Assembly: GCA_027026255.1 (NCBI GenBank)
Contig: JALVOT010000006.1
Location: forward strand, 62,001-126,000
Source of the DNA: Caldifarciminota bacterium
GTDB lineage: Bacteria; Hydrothermota; Tepidihabitantia; SM23-42
DNA: 64,000 nucleotides
Direction: 5' to 3'
The number at the start of each line of letters is the position of its first letter. The first letter of the stretch is position 1. The position numbers and the translations under genes are program-made. A model generated the notes under the pieces. That model was not told where the DNA came from. It ran no database searches and saw only the letters and a program-made list of their open reading frames with translations. Below are positions 1 through 7,469 of this stretch, in pieces.

Positions 1-62
1 TATTCAAGAATAAAGAGATAAAATTTATTCCTTTATGGAAATGGCTATGCCGATCCAGGTTT

Positions 63-109
63 AAATCTTTCCAGGTAAGTTGATTTCCACTTCGTAAGTG
101 GAAGGTGAT
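63..109. repeat. Dispersed hairpin repeat, copy 1
   Basis: The core TTCCACTTCGTAAGTGGAA (85-103) is an 8-bp perfect stem with a 3-nt loop. AAATCTT (63-69), five variable bases and GTAAGTTG precede it, and GGTGAT follows. The same composite occurs in the same orientation near 6319, 9880 and 10616. This copy lies just past the stop codon of the radical SAM gene. No T-run follows, so it is not a standard intrinsic terminator. Confidence 0.85.
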
Positions 110-126
110 AATTAGTATCGCAGAAT

Positions 127-1584
127 TTAATTAGTGCCTGGTTTATTAAGGTGATCAAAGGCGTTAGGATTTATTTCACATATTGAAACATAAAGTTGTA
201 GCATTTCCTCATAAAAATATTTTGCAAATTGGCAATTAAATCGTTTTTTAGCTATATCTACACGGTGGTTATGTACTACATGCATGTGGCACATATCACA
301 AAGTCTTATTAACCAACAATCGTAACAATCAATATATTGCGCTTTCCTGAATTGGTTCATCACATCAAGCACTTTTTTTACATCTACCCCATTTTCTATT
401 GTTCCAATTTGCATATTCTCATTTCCATCTGTTTTTTCGCAAACAAATAATCTGCCCGCTGTATCTACAAAAAGCTTCCTTGCGCTTGGAATACATATCA
501 GTCTTCTTATAATATTTGATCTATTAAGAGGACTCGTGTCTCGATAATGAATTCTTTTCATGAAAGTTTCAAAAAGGTTATAAACGAATGGGTTACTATC
601 TTTCTTAACTACCTCCCGACTACACTTTTCATAGTAAATTTTTTTCATTTCTTCCCAACCATTGACTTCTGCAGATTTAATATTCTGTATCAAAGTTGAA
701 CCAAAGGATTCAACCCACCGGCACATACATGTTAGTTTGGTCTCCGAAAAAAATGATTTTAATATACAGTAATCAACAGGAGGAGATAGAACGGCATTGC
801 ATATTAATGAATTTCTATAATATTCTTCCGAAAGTTCTCGAATCATTTGTATGTTTCTCCAAACTATATCAAATGTACCCTTGCCACTTTCTTTCAAAAC
901 GCGATTACGATCGTGTATTTCTTTAGGGCCATCAAGACTTATAATTAATGTAATATTATTGTCTATCAGGAGTTCAATAATTTTCTTATTTAAAAGACTC
1001 CCGTTTGTTGTAATAGAATATTGTAGTGTATTATTCTGGCTACCATATTTTTGAATAATGGAGCGTATCAGGCCCCAGCGAAGTAGAGGTTCACCGCCGT
1101 AGAAACTTACCACTCTTGGACGCGTTTGTTTCTGGGAATGATTAAGCAGGTATTCGACCGCTTTTCTTGCAATAGATAAAGACATATTTTTCAAGGAATG
1201 TTTTCTATAATGTTCAAATGACTCTGAATAAATGCAATATTTACATCTAAAATTACACTGCTCTGTTATCCCAAGGGTAATCGAATTCATTTTTGAAGAT
1301 ATCAGTTCATTTACTTCATCTTCATTCCATAAGTAATCATATTCATACCGAGAAATACTCTGAAAGAATCCTAAATTATTAAGTTTATCAATAGTACTTA
1401 AACAGTTTTCGAGTAAATGACTTTCAAATTGCGTAGAGTATTTGCTAAGAAATTCAGTTTTGGAAAGAGAAGACACAGAATCTATAACTTCAAAAAGTGG
1501 TTCACTTACTCGGACAAATTTATTCATTGAAGGTGAATATAGATATTTTTTACCGCTATACGATATTATTTTCTTATAAAACAT
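127..1584 (-). CDS. Radical SAM/SPASM peptide maturase
   Basis: Likely modifies the small Cys/Gly-rich peptide encoded 57 nt upstream, making this a RiPP maturase (inference from position). About 110 N-terminal residues come before the radical SAM core. They probably form a peptide-binding region. The [4Fe-4S]-SAM motif CNFRCKYC (C110, C114, C117) is followed by the SAM-binding stretch FYGGEPLL. The C-terminal Cys-rich part (CEKTDGN..., then CYDCWLIRLCDMC) fits a SPASM/twitch domain carrying auxiliary iron-sulfur clusters. An in-frame TTG lies 15 nt upstream, but ATG at 1584 is chosen because GGAGGT sits at normal spacing before it. The protein is 485 aa. No exporter or protease gene is adjacent. 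The chemistry (thioether, cyclophane or other) cannot be read from the sequence. Confidence 0.85.
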   Translation of the reverse strand: MFYKKIISYSGKKYLYSPSMNKFVRVSEPLFEVIDSVSSLSKTEFLSKYSTQFESHLLENCLSTIDKLNNLGFFQSISRYEYDYLWNEDEVNELISSKMNSITLGITEQCNFRCKYCIYSESFEHYRKHSLKNMSLSIARKAVEYLLNHSQKQTRPRVVSFYGGEPLLRWGLIRSIIQKYGSQNNTLQYSITTNGSLLNKKIIELLIDNNITLIISLDGPKEIHDRNRVLKESGKGTFDIVWRNIQMIRELSEEYYRNSLICNAVLSPPVDYCILKSFFSETKLTCMCRWVESFGSTLIQNIKSAEVNGWEEMKKIYYEKCSREVVKKDSNPFVYNLFETFMKRIHYRDTSPLNRSNIIRRLICIPSARKLFVDTAGRLFVCEKTDGNENMQIGTIENGVDVKKVLDVMNQFRKAQYIDCYDCWLIRLCDMCHMHVVHNHRVDIAKKRFNCQFAKYFYEEMLQLYVSICEINPNAFDHLNKPGTN

Positions 1585-1599
1585 ATATGTTACCTCCAA

Positions 1600-1639
1600 A
1601 AATCAAGTGGGGAGACAAAAATGCCTCCCCACTTGATTT
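1600..1639 (-). promoter_or_regulatory. Intercistronic hairpin between peptide and maturase
   Basis: The 15-base arms 1600-1614 and 1625-1639 are perfect complements around a 10-nt loop. On the minus-strand transcript the hairpin begins 2 nt after the peptide stop codon. A short U-run follows it, and then the maturase ribosome binding site. This layout fits a leaky terminator or an RNA-stabilising processing site that keeps peptide mRNA in excess over maturase mRNA. The structure is read directly; the role is inferred. Confidence 0.75.
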
Positions 1640-1641
1640 AT

Positions 1642-1857
1642 TTATCCAATTAAGCCACCAGCAGCTCCACCGCCCCAACCAGCAACATCGGCAAGAGAGA
1701 CTGGACACTTGCAATCTAAACAAATATCCAAACAATCCAGTGTGCCTCTGGTAGATATCCTTTTGTCTTCTATTTGAGCTTGGAAATTTACAAGCCAAGC
1801 CTGCTCAAGGATGCCGATACCTGGTTCTTGTGGTAGTTTCTTTTTCTTCTCATCCAT
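1642..1857 (-). CDS. Cys/Gly-rich RiPP precursor peptide (71 aa)
   Basis: Small peptide with ATG at 1857, preceded by GGAGG with 6-nt spacing. Residues 1-40 are charged and leader-like (MDEKKKKLPQEP..., including ILEQAWLVNFQAQIEDKR). Residues 41-51 hold four cysteines (DCLDICLDCKC; C42, C46, C49, C51), and the tail is GWGGGAAGGLIG. A Cys-dense segment plus Gly-rich tail immediately before a radical SAM/SPASM gene is the usual layout of a RiPP precursor. I cannot match it to a named precursor family. The mature product, cleavage point and activity are unknown. No promoter is evident directly upstream, so it may be transcribed with the cas-like genes. Confidence 0.75.
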   Translation of the reverse strand: MDEKKKKLPQEPGIGILEQAWLVNFQAQIEDKRISTRGTLDCLDICLDCKCPVSLADVAGWGGGAAGGLIG

Positions 1858-1902
1858 TTTTTACCTCCTTTTTTTTCTTTTTTTATCTTTTTTATTAGAA
1901 GA

Positions 1903-2010
1903 CCCCCGGCGGGTATGCGAAGTTTGGCGTAAGCCAAATTGGGTGAGCAAACCGCATCCCCGCTACCCCGATATGGGCAAGACGCGAAGCACCGCAGAGT
2001 GCCCATATCC
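1903..2010. other. GC-rich tandem-hairpin element
   Basis: This non-coding stretch is much richer in G+C than its neighbours. GCGGGTATGCG (1909-1919) pairs with CGCATCCCCGC (1953-1963) with one G-T pair, and TTTGGC-GTAA-GCCAAA (1923-1938) nests inside. A second hairpin pairs ATATGGGCA (1971-1979) with TGCCCATAT (2000-2008). No T-run follows on either strand. It could be a structured RNA, an RNA-processing site between the Cas7-like gene and the peptide gene, or a REP/MITE-like insertion. Confidence 0.6.
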
Positions 2011-2017
2011 GTCGAAC

Positions 2018-2932
2018 TTACACCTCAATTTTAACATTTACTTTACCACCACCTCTACTTTTTTGCCCTCCTAATAATTTTATATTCTCTATAGCAGGAA
2101 TCATAACTTTCTCAATTAGAGTTTTTGTTCTTTTTGTTTTATCCTTTTCATCCCAGTATTCTAACCATTTATCAATTACTTTATTTCCAAGTTTTCTTGC
2201 ATCACCAAACTGTATCCCCTGCATTTCCAGTATTGGTTCAAAAATTACGATGCTAATACTACCGCTAAATACCGTTCCCGGTTTTACCTGTTCACCATCA
2301 ACTTTTGCACGAGCGGCTGCAGTTCCTATTTTCCTATCGATTCTTATATTTGTTTGATCTATTACGCTACCTTCGCTCTCAGGGTAAAAGTTGCTAAATC
2401 TCAGGAATCCCATAAGCCCTGTAGTTCCCATAAAGTAACATACGGGACAAATGCCAATCTTCTGATCGTTTATTTCGGGAATCAAAATATTTTTGTCATC
2501 AACACTGATTTGGCATCCAGAAATTTCTTTTTTTCCTAGTTTCGCTTTTTTCCTGTATTTTCCTAAGTTGATTAATTCTTCCTCAGCTTTAGATGGGTCG
2601 GGAGATGGAATACAGGGATTTAACAAGTCTTTCTTATCATCAGGTATGTTGAATATCTTGGTAAATTCATCAGCCTTTTCTATGAATAACAATTCTAATT
2701 GATGTCTTAAGGCTCCCTTAAAACTGGTTGCAGGTATAACTGGAATTCGATCCACTTTGAATATGGCACCTTTTTTCTCCGTCAATGGCGAAGGGGCAGC
2801 ACCTATGTGTAGAAAACTTCCTTCTGCAACTTCTATCTTCACGGGCAGTTCCAAAATCTTAATTTTTCCTTCTTCTTTAAATGCAATCTCTTTTGTCTGT
2901 CCATTTATTTCCCGACTTATTTTTTCGCTCAT
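2018..2932 (-). CDS. Csm3-like Cas7 RAMP protein of a type III effector
   Basis: Backbone subunit that would bind crRNA in a type III complex. RAMP features are PATSFKGALRHQLE in the N-terminal third, the Csm3-type Zn-binding and glycine stretch CPVCYFMGTTGLMGFLRFSN, RIDRKIGTAAARAK, and a C-terminal Gly-rich loop GGQKSRGGGKV. The target-RNA-cutting Asp that Csm3 and Cmr4 carry before the S/T-FKG motif is not obvious here (the region reads APSPLTEKKGAIF), so backbone RNase activity may be absent. ATG at 2932 with GGAGGTGA is preferred over an in-frame TTG 15 nt upstream, giving 304 aa. It overlaps the previous gene by ATGA. It is the only Cas7-type gene visible. Confidence 0.85.
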   Translation of the reverse strand: MSEKISREINGQTKEIAFKEEGKIKILELPVKIEVAEGSFLHIGAAPSPLTEKKGAIFKVDRIPVIPATSFKGALRHQLELLFIEKADEFTKIFNIPDDKKDLLNPCIPSPDPSKAEEELINLGKYRKKAKLGKKEISGCQISVDDKNILIPEINDQKIGICPVCYFMGTTGLMGFLRFSNFYPESEGSVIDQTNIRIDRKIGTAAARAKVDGEQVKPGTVFSGSISIVIFEPILEMQGIQFGDARKLGNKVIDKWLEYWDEKDKTKRTKTLIEKVMIPAIENIKLLGGQKSRGGGKVNVKIEV

Positions 2933-3513
2933 TCTATCACCTCCCAATATTTTGTTAGCGAGTTTAATTTTCTTACAAAATAAGCTATCTCTTCAGGAGA
3001 GATTCCAGATATGTAAAGCTCTTTTACGTATTCAAGAACCCTCTCTAACGCTCTATTCTGAGGATAAGAAGTTCTCTTTATTTTATCTACGAAATACTGC
3101 TCAACCGTTGTGATGTTATATCTCTCAATCACCTTACCATAACTGTCCATGTTTGGCAATTTGCACTCTACAAGACCACACCATTCAAGATTTTCAAATA
3201 ATTGTTTTAAAAGATATGGTTTATTATCGAATGCTGATTTTAGCCACTCCCCTCGTTTTTTCAGCTCGTTAATTTTCTCTCGCCGCCAACTATTAGTTCT
3301 TTGTTCTTGATTCTCTATTTCTCTAATTCTACTATCAACTTTACTTATAAACTCGTCTCTTTTGCCTTCATTAAATAACCTTCCCAACTCTTTCCAACTA
3401 TCTTTCTCAAAAAGTTTTGGAATATTATCTCTTTTATTCCTGTCATACGGACTATTGAATATGTCTCTATCATTAAGAACTTTCTTAAATACTTCATCCA
3501 TTTTACTCGTCAT
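2929..3513 (-). CDS. Small helical protein in cas operon (possible Cas11-like)
   Basis: This 194-aa protein is charged and mainly helical by composition, with many E/K/R heptad-like segments and no motif I can assign. It sits between the two RAMP genes. Small-subunit genes (Cas11: Csm2, Cmr5) occupy comparable positions in type III operons, so a small-subunit role is plausible, but this rests on position and composition only. ATG at 3513 has an upstream GGAGGTGA. It overlaps the previous gene's stop region by 11 nt and the next gene by ATGA. No transmembrane segment is seen. Confidence 0.6.
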   Translation of the reverse strand: MTSKMDEVFKKVLNDRDIFNSPYDRNKRDNIPKLFEKDSWKELGRLFNEGKRDEFISKVDSRIREIENQEQRTNSWRREKINELKKRGEWLKSAFDNKPYLLKQLFENLEWCGLVECKLPNMDSYGKVIERYNITTVEQYFVDKIKRTSYPQNRALERVLEYVKELYISGISPEEIAYFVRKLNSLTKYWEVIE

Positions 3514-4129
3514 AATATGTCACCTCCTTTAATAAAACTTCAGGGGTTTTAACCAGACTGCCAGGAAATAGTGCCCTTTTGTATGTTCCACCTATTGAAA
3601 AACTGTCTGGTTGGAAGAGGTATCCATAAATCGGAGATATTCGTTCAATTCCAAAATATTCAGCCTCTCCTTCAAACACCTTAACCTTTAAAATTCCCTG
3701 TTTTATCTCTGATTCAATCTCCTTCACTTCAACTATTTTTGATTTTCCAAATCCTTTGCTTTTCAGAGCGCCAAGTTGGAACTCCGTATTTTTTAGCTTA
3801 TCTTTTAAGTTATCTCCTTTGTAAAAAGGGATATACACTTTCGCTTTGATTTTTTCACTTATTGGTCTTAGATATGTAGTAATTATGGGCATTTTTGAAA
3901 TATTAAAAAACTTATCCTTGACAGAATATGTAAATTCATCAAATTTGTAGGTATTTTCTTCAAAAAATCCAACAGCAGGAACTTCAATACCAAAATAATG
4001 TTTTAATGCTCCCTCAATAGTGGAAGAAGGAATAGTATTCTGGCAGGGTCTGAATATACCACCCTTAACTCTCTCTCCTATGATTACGGAGTCTATTTCA
4101 AGTTTTAACTCCAGCAACTCTTTATTCAT
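3503..4129 (-). CDS. RAMP protein (Cas5/Csm4/Cmr3-like)
   Basis: Probable crRNA 5'-handle-binding RAMP subunit. It has an N-terminal ferredoxin-like segment (LELKLEIDSVIIGERVKGG), a tract IPSSTIEGALKHYFG resembling the RAMP S/T-FKGALR motif, and a glycine-rich loop LGALKSKGFGKSKI. The C-terminal part GYLFQPDSFSIGGTYKRALFPGS is not assigned. At 208 aa it is shorter than usual Csm4 or Cmr3. ATG at 4129 is preferred to an in-frame GTG at 4135. It overlaps the Cas10-like stop by 8 nt, indicating translational coupling. Confidence 0.75.
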   Translation of the reverse strand: MNKELLELKLEIDSVIIGERVKGGIFRPCQNTIPSSTIEGALKHYFGIEVPAVGFFEENTYKFDEFTYSVKDKFFNISKMPIITTYLRPISEKIKAKVYIPFYKGDNLKDKLKNTEFQLGALKSKGFGKSKIVEVKEIESEIKQGILKVKVFEGEAEYFGIERISPIYGYLFQPDSFSIGGTYKRALFPGSLVKTPEVLLKEVTYYDE

Positions 4130-6119
4130 ATTCACTACCTCTTAAAAGCCTGTATAGGTTTAAGAATTTTGATGGCTTTATTCCTTCTGAAAACAACTCG
4201 TAAATTTTGGAATATCTCTCTCTATTATTGAATATCTCAACAGAAATATGAATTTCGGATTGAAGGCTCTCTCCTAACTGAACAAGTTTATACAAGAATG
4301 AACTTGAAGTTTCCACGTTGAGAGCTTTCTCAATGATAACATCCAATTCATCTTTCGTATATTTCTCAGTGAATACTTTATGATAATGCACATTAAGAAA
4401 ACTCTTGTTATTTTCCTCAAAAAAATTCCAGTGATCTCTTATAGGATATTTAATATTAGCAATGGACAACGATATGCTTATAGGAGAATTCTCATTACTA
4501 ATGCAGTCTGAAAAATATTTGCTGAATACAGTACTGAAAGTATCTATAACTTTTTTTGTTAATTCTGGGGAGTATTTGAATACGCCCAGCTCATCGTACC
4601 CAGGAATAGGCTTTTTAATATCATCAACTCTGCTAAACTCTCTCCAGAACTCTTTTAACATTTCTCTGTAATCTTTGTTAAAATCTACTTGTAAAGCAAG
4701 AGATCTAAACTCTTCTTTCAGAACATTTGCTTGTATGAAATTGTACTGGTCAATATATTCTTCAAATGATTTTTGCAACCATTTTTCCAGTTTGTTCTGA
4801 TTTAGAGAGAACTTAAACCAGCAGACTTTAGTCCCCTCTTCTTCCCATACAGTTGCATATTCTCTGAAGGGCTCACCCATGTCTCTTATTTCCTGACACT
4901 TCTCACATATCCACTCTCTTATATTCTCTTTTATTCGTTCTACACCCTGCTTTTGCTGGCATATATCACATATGGGGGGGTATATTTCTTCTGGAAGTTC
5001 AGGCATAAGATATCTCTTATATACTTTAGTAGCCCGATTGGTAAGAACACTTAATCTTGCTTGCTCATTTGTTTGCCTTGCTTGCAGAGTTTTTCTATCC
5101 AGTATCGAGTTTAATATTCCCAAATCGGCTAAGGTTTCCTCTGTTTCTATATAAAAGCCCCAGACAAGAAAAGGTTTGAGTATCTCCTTTAAATCCTGAT
5201 TTGATGGAAGAAAGAATGTAATAAAATCTGAAGTAGCGAATATAACCTCATCTTCGTAATTACCAACAATCAAATCTATGATTTCCTCCCTCTTTCTGAG
5301 AAGGTTTATGTCCTGTAACCTAACGAAGGAGTGGGGGAATTTTATCCTGCATTTTACTAACCTTGCCGGCCATTTGCCCTTGTTTGTATCATTCGTCCCA
5401 GTTGTTCTTTTACCTCCTTCAGCTTCTTTTATTGTTTTTACTTTTATTCCGTTATATTCAATTGCTATTGAACCATCGGCTTCTATAACTATCTCTGTGT
5501 TTTTCTCAAGAACTCTGTATATTTTGCCTGCCAGTTCAACATGCGTATAAAGAGTGGTTACATTCCTCGGAATAGATTTATCTTCAGGTGTTAGCATAAG
5601 ATGTTCCCTATACTTATTCAGAAATTTACTCCCAGATTGGCAATTCTGAATTTCATTAAATAGTGTTTTTAAGTCATTAACAATTTTGAATGCTGCCCAA
5701 TATTTCCCATTTTGCGCTTTATTTTGGTAAAAATCCCTGTTCCATAGTTTTAAAACTCCGGGTTGTTGACTCTGTATCTTTCCCAATTCCAAAGTTGCCC
5801 TGGATACCGACGAAGCCAAATGGTCAGCAATTATTAACAAAAAGAGATGATATTTATCCACAGGTGAAGTAATGTTCCCAAGACTATCTCGTAAATTCCA
5901 CTGGTTTATATCTTTGTTTAATTCTGAGATTTCATGATGATATTGTCCCCACCAGGAGGAAGAAGCTGGTTGCGGGATTCCAGACTTTTGAAAATCAAAT
6001 TTAACAAAGACATGCCCTTTCCACGATTGTCCGATTTGATTTTGTAATTGAACTTTAACCTGATCATCAACTAATTTACCTATATCGTGTAGTTCCGGAA
6101 TGAATTTTTTATTGGTCAT
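4122..6119 (-). CDS. cas10: Cas10-like large subunit with HD motif, no visible GGDD
   Basis: Large subunit of a type III CRISPR effector, 665 aa. The N-terminal HD-nuclease signature is HDIGK (H11, D12), then YHHE (H61/H62) and ADHLAS (D99, H100). A central Zn finger CDICQ...CEKCQ (C384, C387, C405, C408) matches the Cas10 treble-clef. The palm-like regions (EVIFATSDFITFF; PISISLSIANIKYP) lack a GGDD-type cyclase motif, so cyclic oligoadenylate synthesis is not expected. An HD-active, cyclase-inactive Cas10 with a single Cas7 recalls derived subtypes such as III-C or III-F. The subtype is inferred. ATG follows GGAGGT. The gene heads a four-gene overlapping operon behind its own promoter at 6259-6286. 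Confidence 0.85.
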   Translation of the reverse strand: MTNKKFIPELHDIGKLVDDQVKVQLQNQIGQSWKGHVFVKFDFQKSGIPQPASSSWWGQYHHEISELNKDINQWNLRDSLGNITSPVDKYHLFLLIIADHLASSVSRATLELGKIQSQQPGVLKLWNRDFYQNKAQNGKYWAAFKIVNDLKTLFNEIQNCQSGSKFLNKYREHLMLTPEDKSIPRNVTTLYTHVELAGKIYRVLEKNTEIVIEADGSIAIEYNGIKVKTIKEAEGGKRTTGTNDTNKGKWPARLVKCRIKFPHSFVRLQDINLLRKREEIIDLIVGNYEDEVIFATSDFITFFLPSNQDLKEILKPFLVWGFYIETEETLADLGILNSILDRKTLQARQTNEQARLSVLTNRATKVYKRYLMPELPEEIYPPICDICQQKQGVERIKENIREWICEKCQEIRDMGEPFREYATVWEEEGTKVCWFKFSLNQNKLEKWLQKSFEEYIDQYNFIQANVLKEEFRSLALQVDFNKDYREMLKEFWREFSRVDDIKKPIPGYDELGVFKYSPELTKKVIDTFSTVFSKYFSDCISNENSPISISLSIANIKYPIRDHWNFFEENNKSFLNVHYHKVFTEKYTKDELDVIIEKALNVETSSSFLYKLVQLGESLQSEIHISVEIFNNRERYSKIYELFSEGIKPSKFLNLYRLLRGSEYE

Positions 6120-6206
6120 TGTTTATTACCTCCATGTTGACTGGCTTGGGTATTACACATAACTTGTTCATATACACGCGGATATGCTCATCCTGAATGT
6201 TACCCG

Positions 6207-6227
6207 GATTCTGTCTCCAGTTTCGTG
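6207..6227 (-). promoter_or_regulatory. Shared 5' leader box, copy A
   Basis: A 21-nt sequence identical to 10497-10517. In both places it lies 30-60 nt downstream of the same TTGACA/TATACT promoter and upstream of the first gene (Cas10-like here, zincin there). Its conservation inside otherwise different leaders suggests an RNA or DNA regulatory site. Confidence 0.7.
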
Positions 6228-6258
6228 GAGATTTCCAGAATTCTACAATCATAGTATA

Positions 6259-6286
6259 AGTATACCCACCTACGCCGTGCTGTCAA
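6259..6286 (-). promoter_or_regulatory. Promoter of the cas10-like operon
   Basis: On the minus strand TTGACA (6281-6286), a 16-bp spacer and TATACT (6259-6264), with a second TATACT at 6253-6258. The 20 bp covering the -10 region (6246-6265) are identical to the promoter at 10573-10600. The start codon is about 140 nt downstream. A hairpin-repeat copy lies 33 bp upstream of the -35. Confidence 0.8.
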
Positions 6287-6318
6287 TGCCCGATTTAAAA
6301 AGAGGCAGTCCTATGCTT

Positions 6319-6360
6319 AAATCTTAGCATATAAGTTGATTTCCACTTCGTAAGGAGCAA
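6319..6360. repeat. Dispersed hairpin repeat, copy 2 (degenerate right arm)
   Basis: AAATCTT (6319-6325), five variable bases, ATAAGTTGATTTCCACTTCG and a decayed right arm (AAGGAGCAA instead of AAGTGGAA). Same orientation as the other copies. It stands immediately upstream of the cas-like promoter, so copies 1 and 2 enclose the whole RiPP plus cas-like block. Confidence 0.8.
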
Positions 6361-6459
6361 ATTCGGGGTCAGGCCTGGAAATTAGAAATTAATGACGGGA
6401 CGGGTTTCATCTCTGAATATTGGACAAAAAGTATATTGACATAAATGTTTTGTAGGAAA

Positions 6460-6984
6460 TTATAAAAAAGGTATTTTCTCTTTGAGTGTCAGTATAAACA
6501 ACCCATATCTTGAATATTCAAATTTCTCTTTTTTACAATTTTTATATATGACTAAGGTTGGAAAACTTGATTCGTTAAAATCATAATTTTCTAAGCTGTC
6601 ATGTAAGTCTTTTCCTTCCGGATGATGGTAATCAATGATGAAAAAAAGTTTATCTTTATTGGTTTTTGCAAGACCGATAAAGTATTCTTTTACATAAATA
6701 CATGGAATACAATATTTGCTACAATAAGCAACAGTCATGGGAGTCTTGGATTTTATGCGGGCAATAAGTTTTTTCCAGCTGTCACCTTTCGGCTGCCTTA
6801 CAATATACAGATTTGAATAGGGGTAATTTTTTATTAAGTCATTATTATATTGGATTTGTTGTTCTAAATTTCTTTTTGCTATTGGCGATTCGTTAAGATA
6901 ATCTATGAACTTTGGAGTTAGTGCTAATAATATCGCCAATCCAATTCCTGCCCCTATTATGAACAAAATTCGATTGATTTTTAT
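6460..6984 (-). CDS. Membrane-anchored thioredoxin-like protein, probable ATA start
   Basis: Redox protein facing the periplasm. The N-terminus (MKINRILFIIGAGIGLAILL if ATA initiates) is a single signal anchor. It is followed by a thioredoxin fold with YCSKYCIPCIYVKEYF, where CIPC is the CxxC pair, and the cis-Pro region SSFPTLVIYKNCKKEKF...YG. No ATG lies near the 5' end. An AGGAGG at 6989-6994 is 4 nt before an ATA codon at 6982-6984. The other choice is TTG at 6966, which lacks a spaced Shine-Dalgarno and would cut off the basic N-terminus of the anchor. Length is 174 aa from ATA or 168 from TTG. Substrate unknown; the disulfide-prone RiPP core nearby is only a positional hint. Confidence 0.75.
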   Translation of the reverse strand: MKINRILFIIGAGIGLAILLALTPKFIDYLNESPIAKRNLEQQIQYNNDLIKNYPYSNLYIVRQPKGDSWKKLIARIKSKTPMTVAYCSKYCIPCIYVKEYFIGLAKTNKDKLFFIIDYHHPEGKDLHDSLENYDFNESSFPTLVIYKNCKKEKFEYSRYGLFILTLKEKIPFL

Positions 6985-7149
6985 TTTTCCTCCTAATTTA
7001 TTATCTGATTTTAAATTTTAATAATTTAATAATATCTTATTTTGGAATGATTGTCAATATGAATTTTTGTTCTAAATAAAATAGGCAATCAGTCTGGGCA
7101 ATGTCAGGATGATTCAGATTTAAGGTTTATTAATTTTCTTTTTTAAATA

Positions 7150-7428
7150 TTATTTATATGTGCGATATCCTGACATTGATTTATAAGGGTCAGGAAACTC
7201 GTCATCAATGGGTTTAAGTAATCGTGCTAAGGTGACGCCAAGACCATCAGCAATCAATTTCAGATTGAGGATTCCAATATTTTTTTCCGCGCGTTCAATC
7301 TGTCCGATATAGGCACGGTGCAGATTGGTTCGGCGCGCCAATAATGCCTGGGTAATATTCTTTTCCTGTCTGATTTTTTTGATGGTTTTGCCCAATAGCA
7401 CATTAATCTGATTTTTTGATTTCTTCAT
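7150..7428 (-). CDS. XRE-family HTH repressor
   Basis: A 92-aa DNA-binding protein made almost entirely of one lambda-repressor-like helix-turn-helix: LGKTIKKIRQEKNITQALLARR, then the recognition region TNLHRAYIGQIERAEKN and LKLIADGLGVTLARLLK. The start is ATG 6 nt after a TAAGAT -10 box, so the mRNA should be leaderless. A perfect palindrome at 7470-7485, adjoining the promoter, suggests autorepression. It is transcribed away from the ClpX-like gene and may control it as well. Confidence 0.85.
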   Translation of the reverse strand: MKKSKNQINVLLGKTIKKIRQEKNITQALLARRTNLHRAYIGQIERAEKNIGILNLKLIADGLGVTLARLLKPIDDEFPDPYKSMSGYRTYK

Positions 7429-7434
7429 ATGAGA

Positions 7435-7462
7435 ATCTTATCTATTCTGAGGTATATGTCAA
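7435..7462 (-). promoter_or_regulatory. Leaderless promoter of the XRE gene
   Basis: TTGACA (RC of 7457-7462), 16-bp spacer, TAAGAT (RC of 7435-7440), then 6 nt to the ATG at 7428. Confidence 0.8.
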
Positions 7463-7469
7463 TAAATTT

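Noticed and set aside
1788-2006. Minus-strand 72-codon ORF over the GC-rich hairpins
   Set aside because: It has no ribosome site and runs through the hairpin element and the ribosome site of the precursor; composition is that of the repeat, not of a protein.
6120-6206. Short upstream ORFs in the cas10 leader
   Set aside because: ATG frames of 7-20 codons occur, one running into the cas10 start, but none has a ribosome site. They are compatible with chance.
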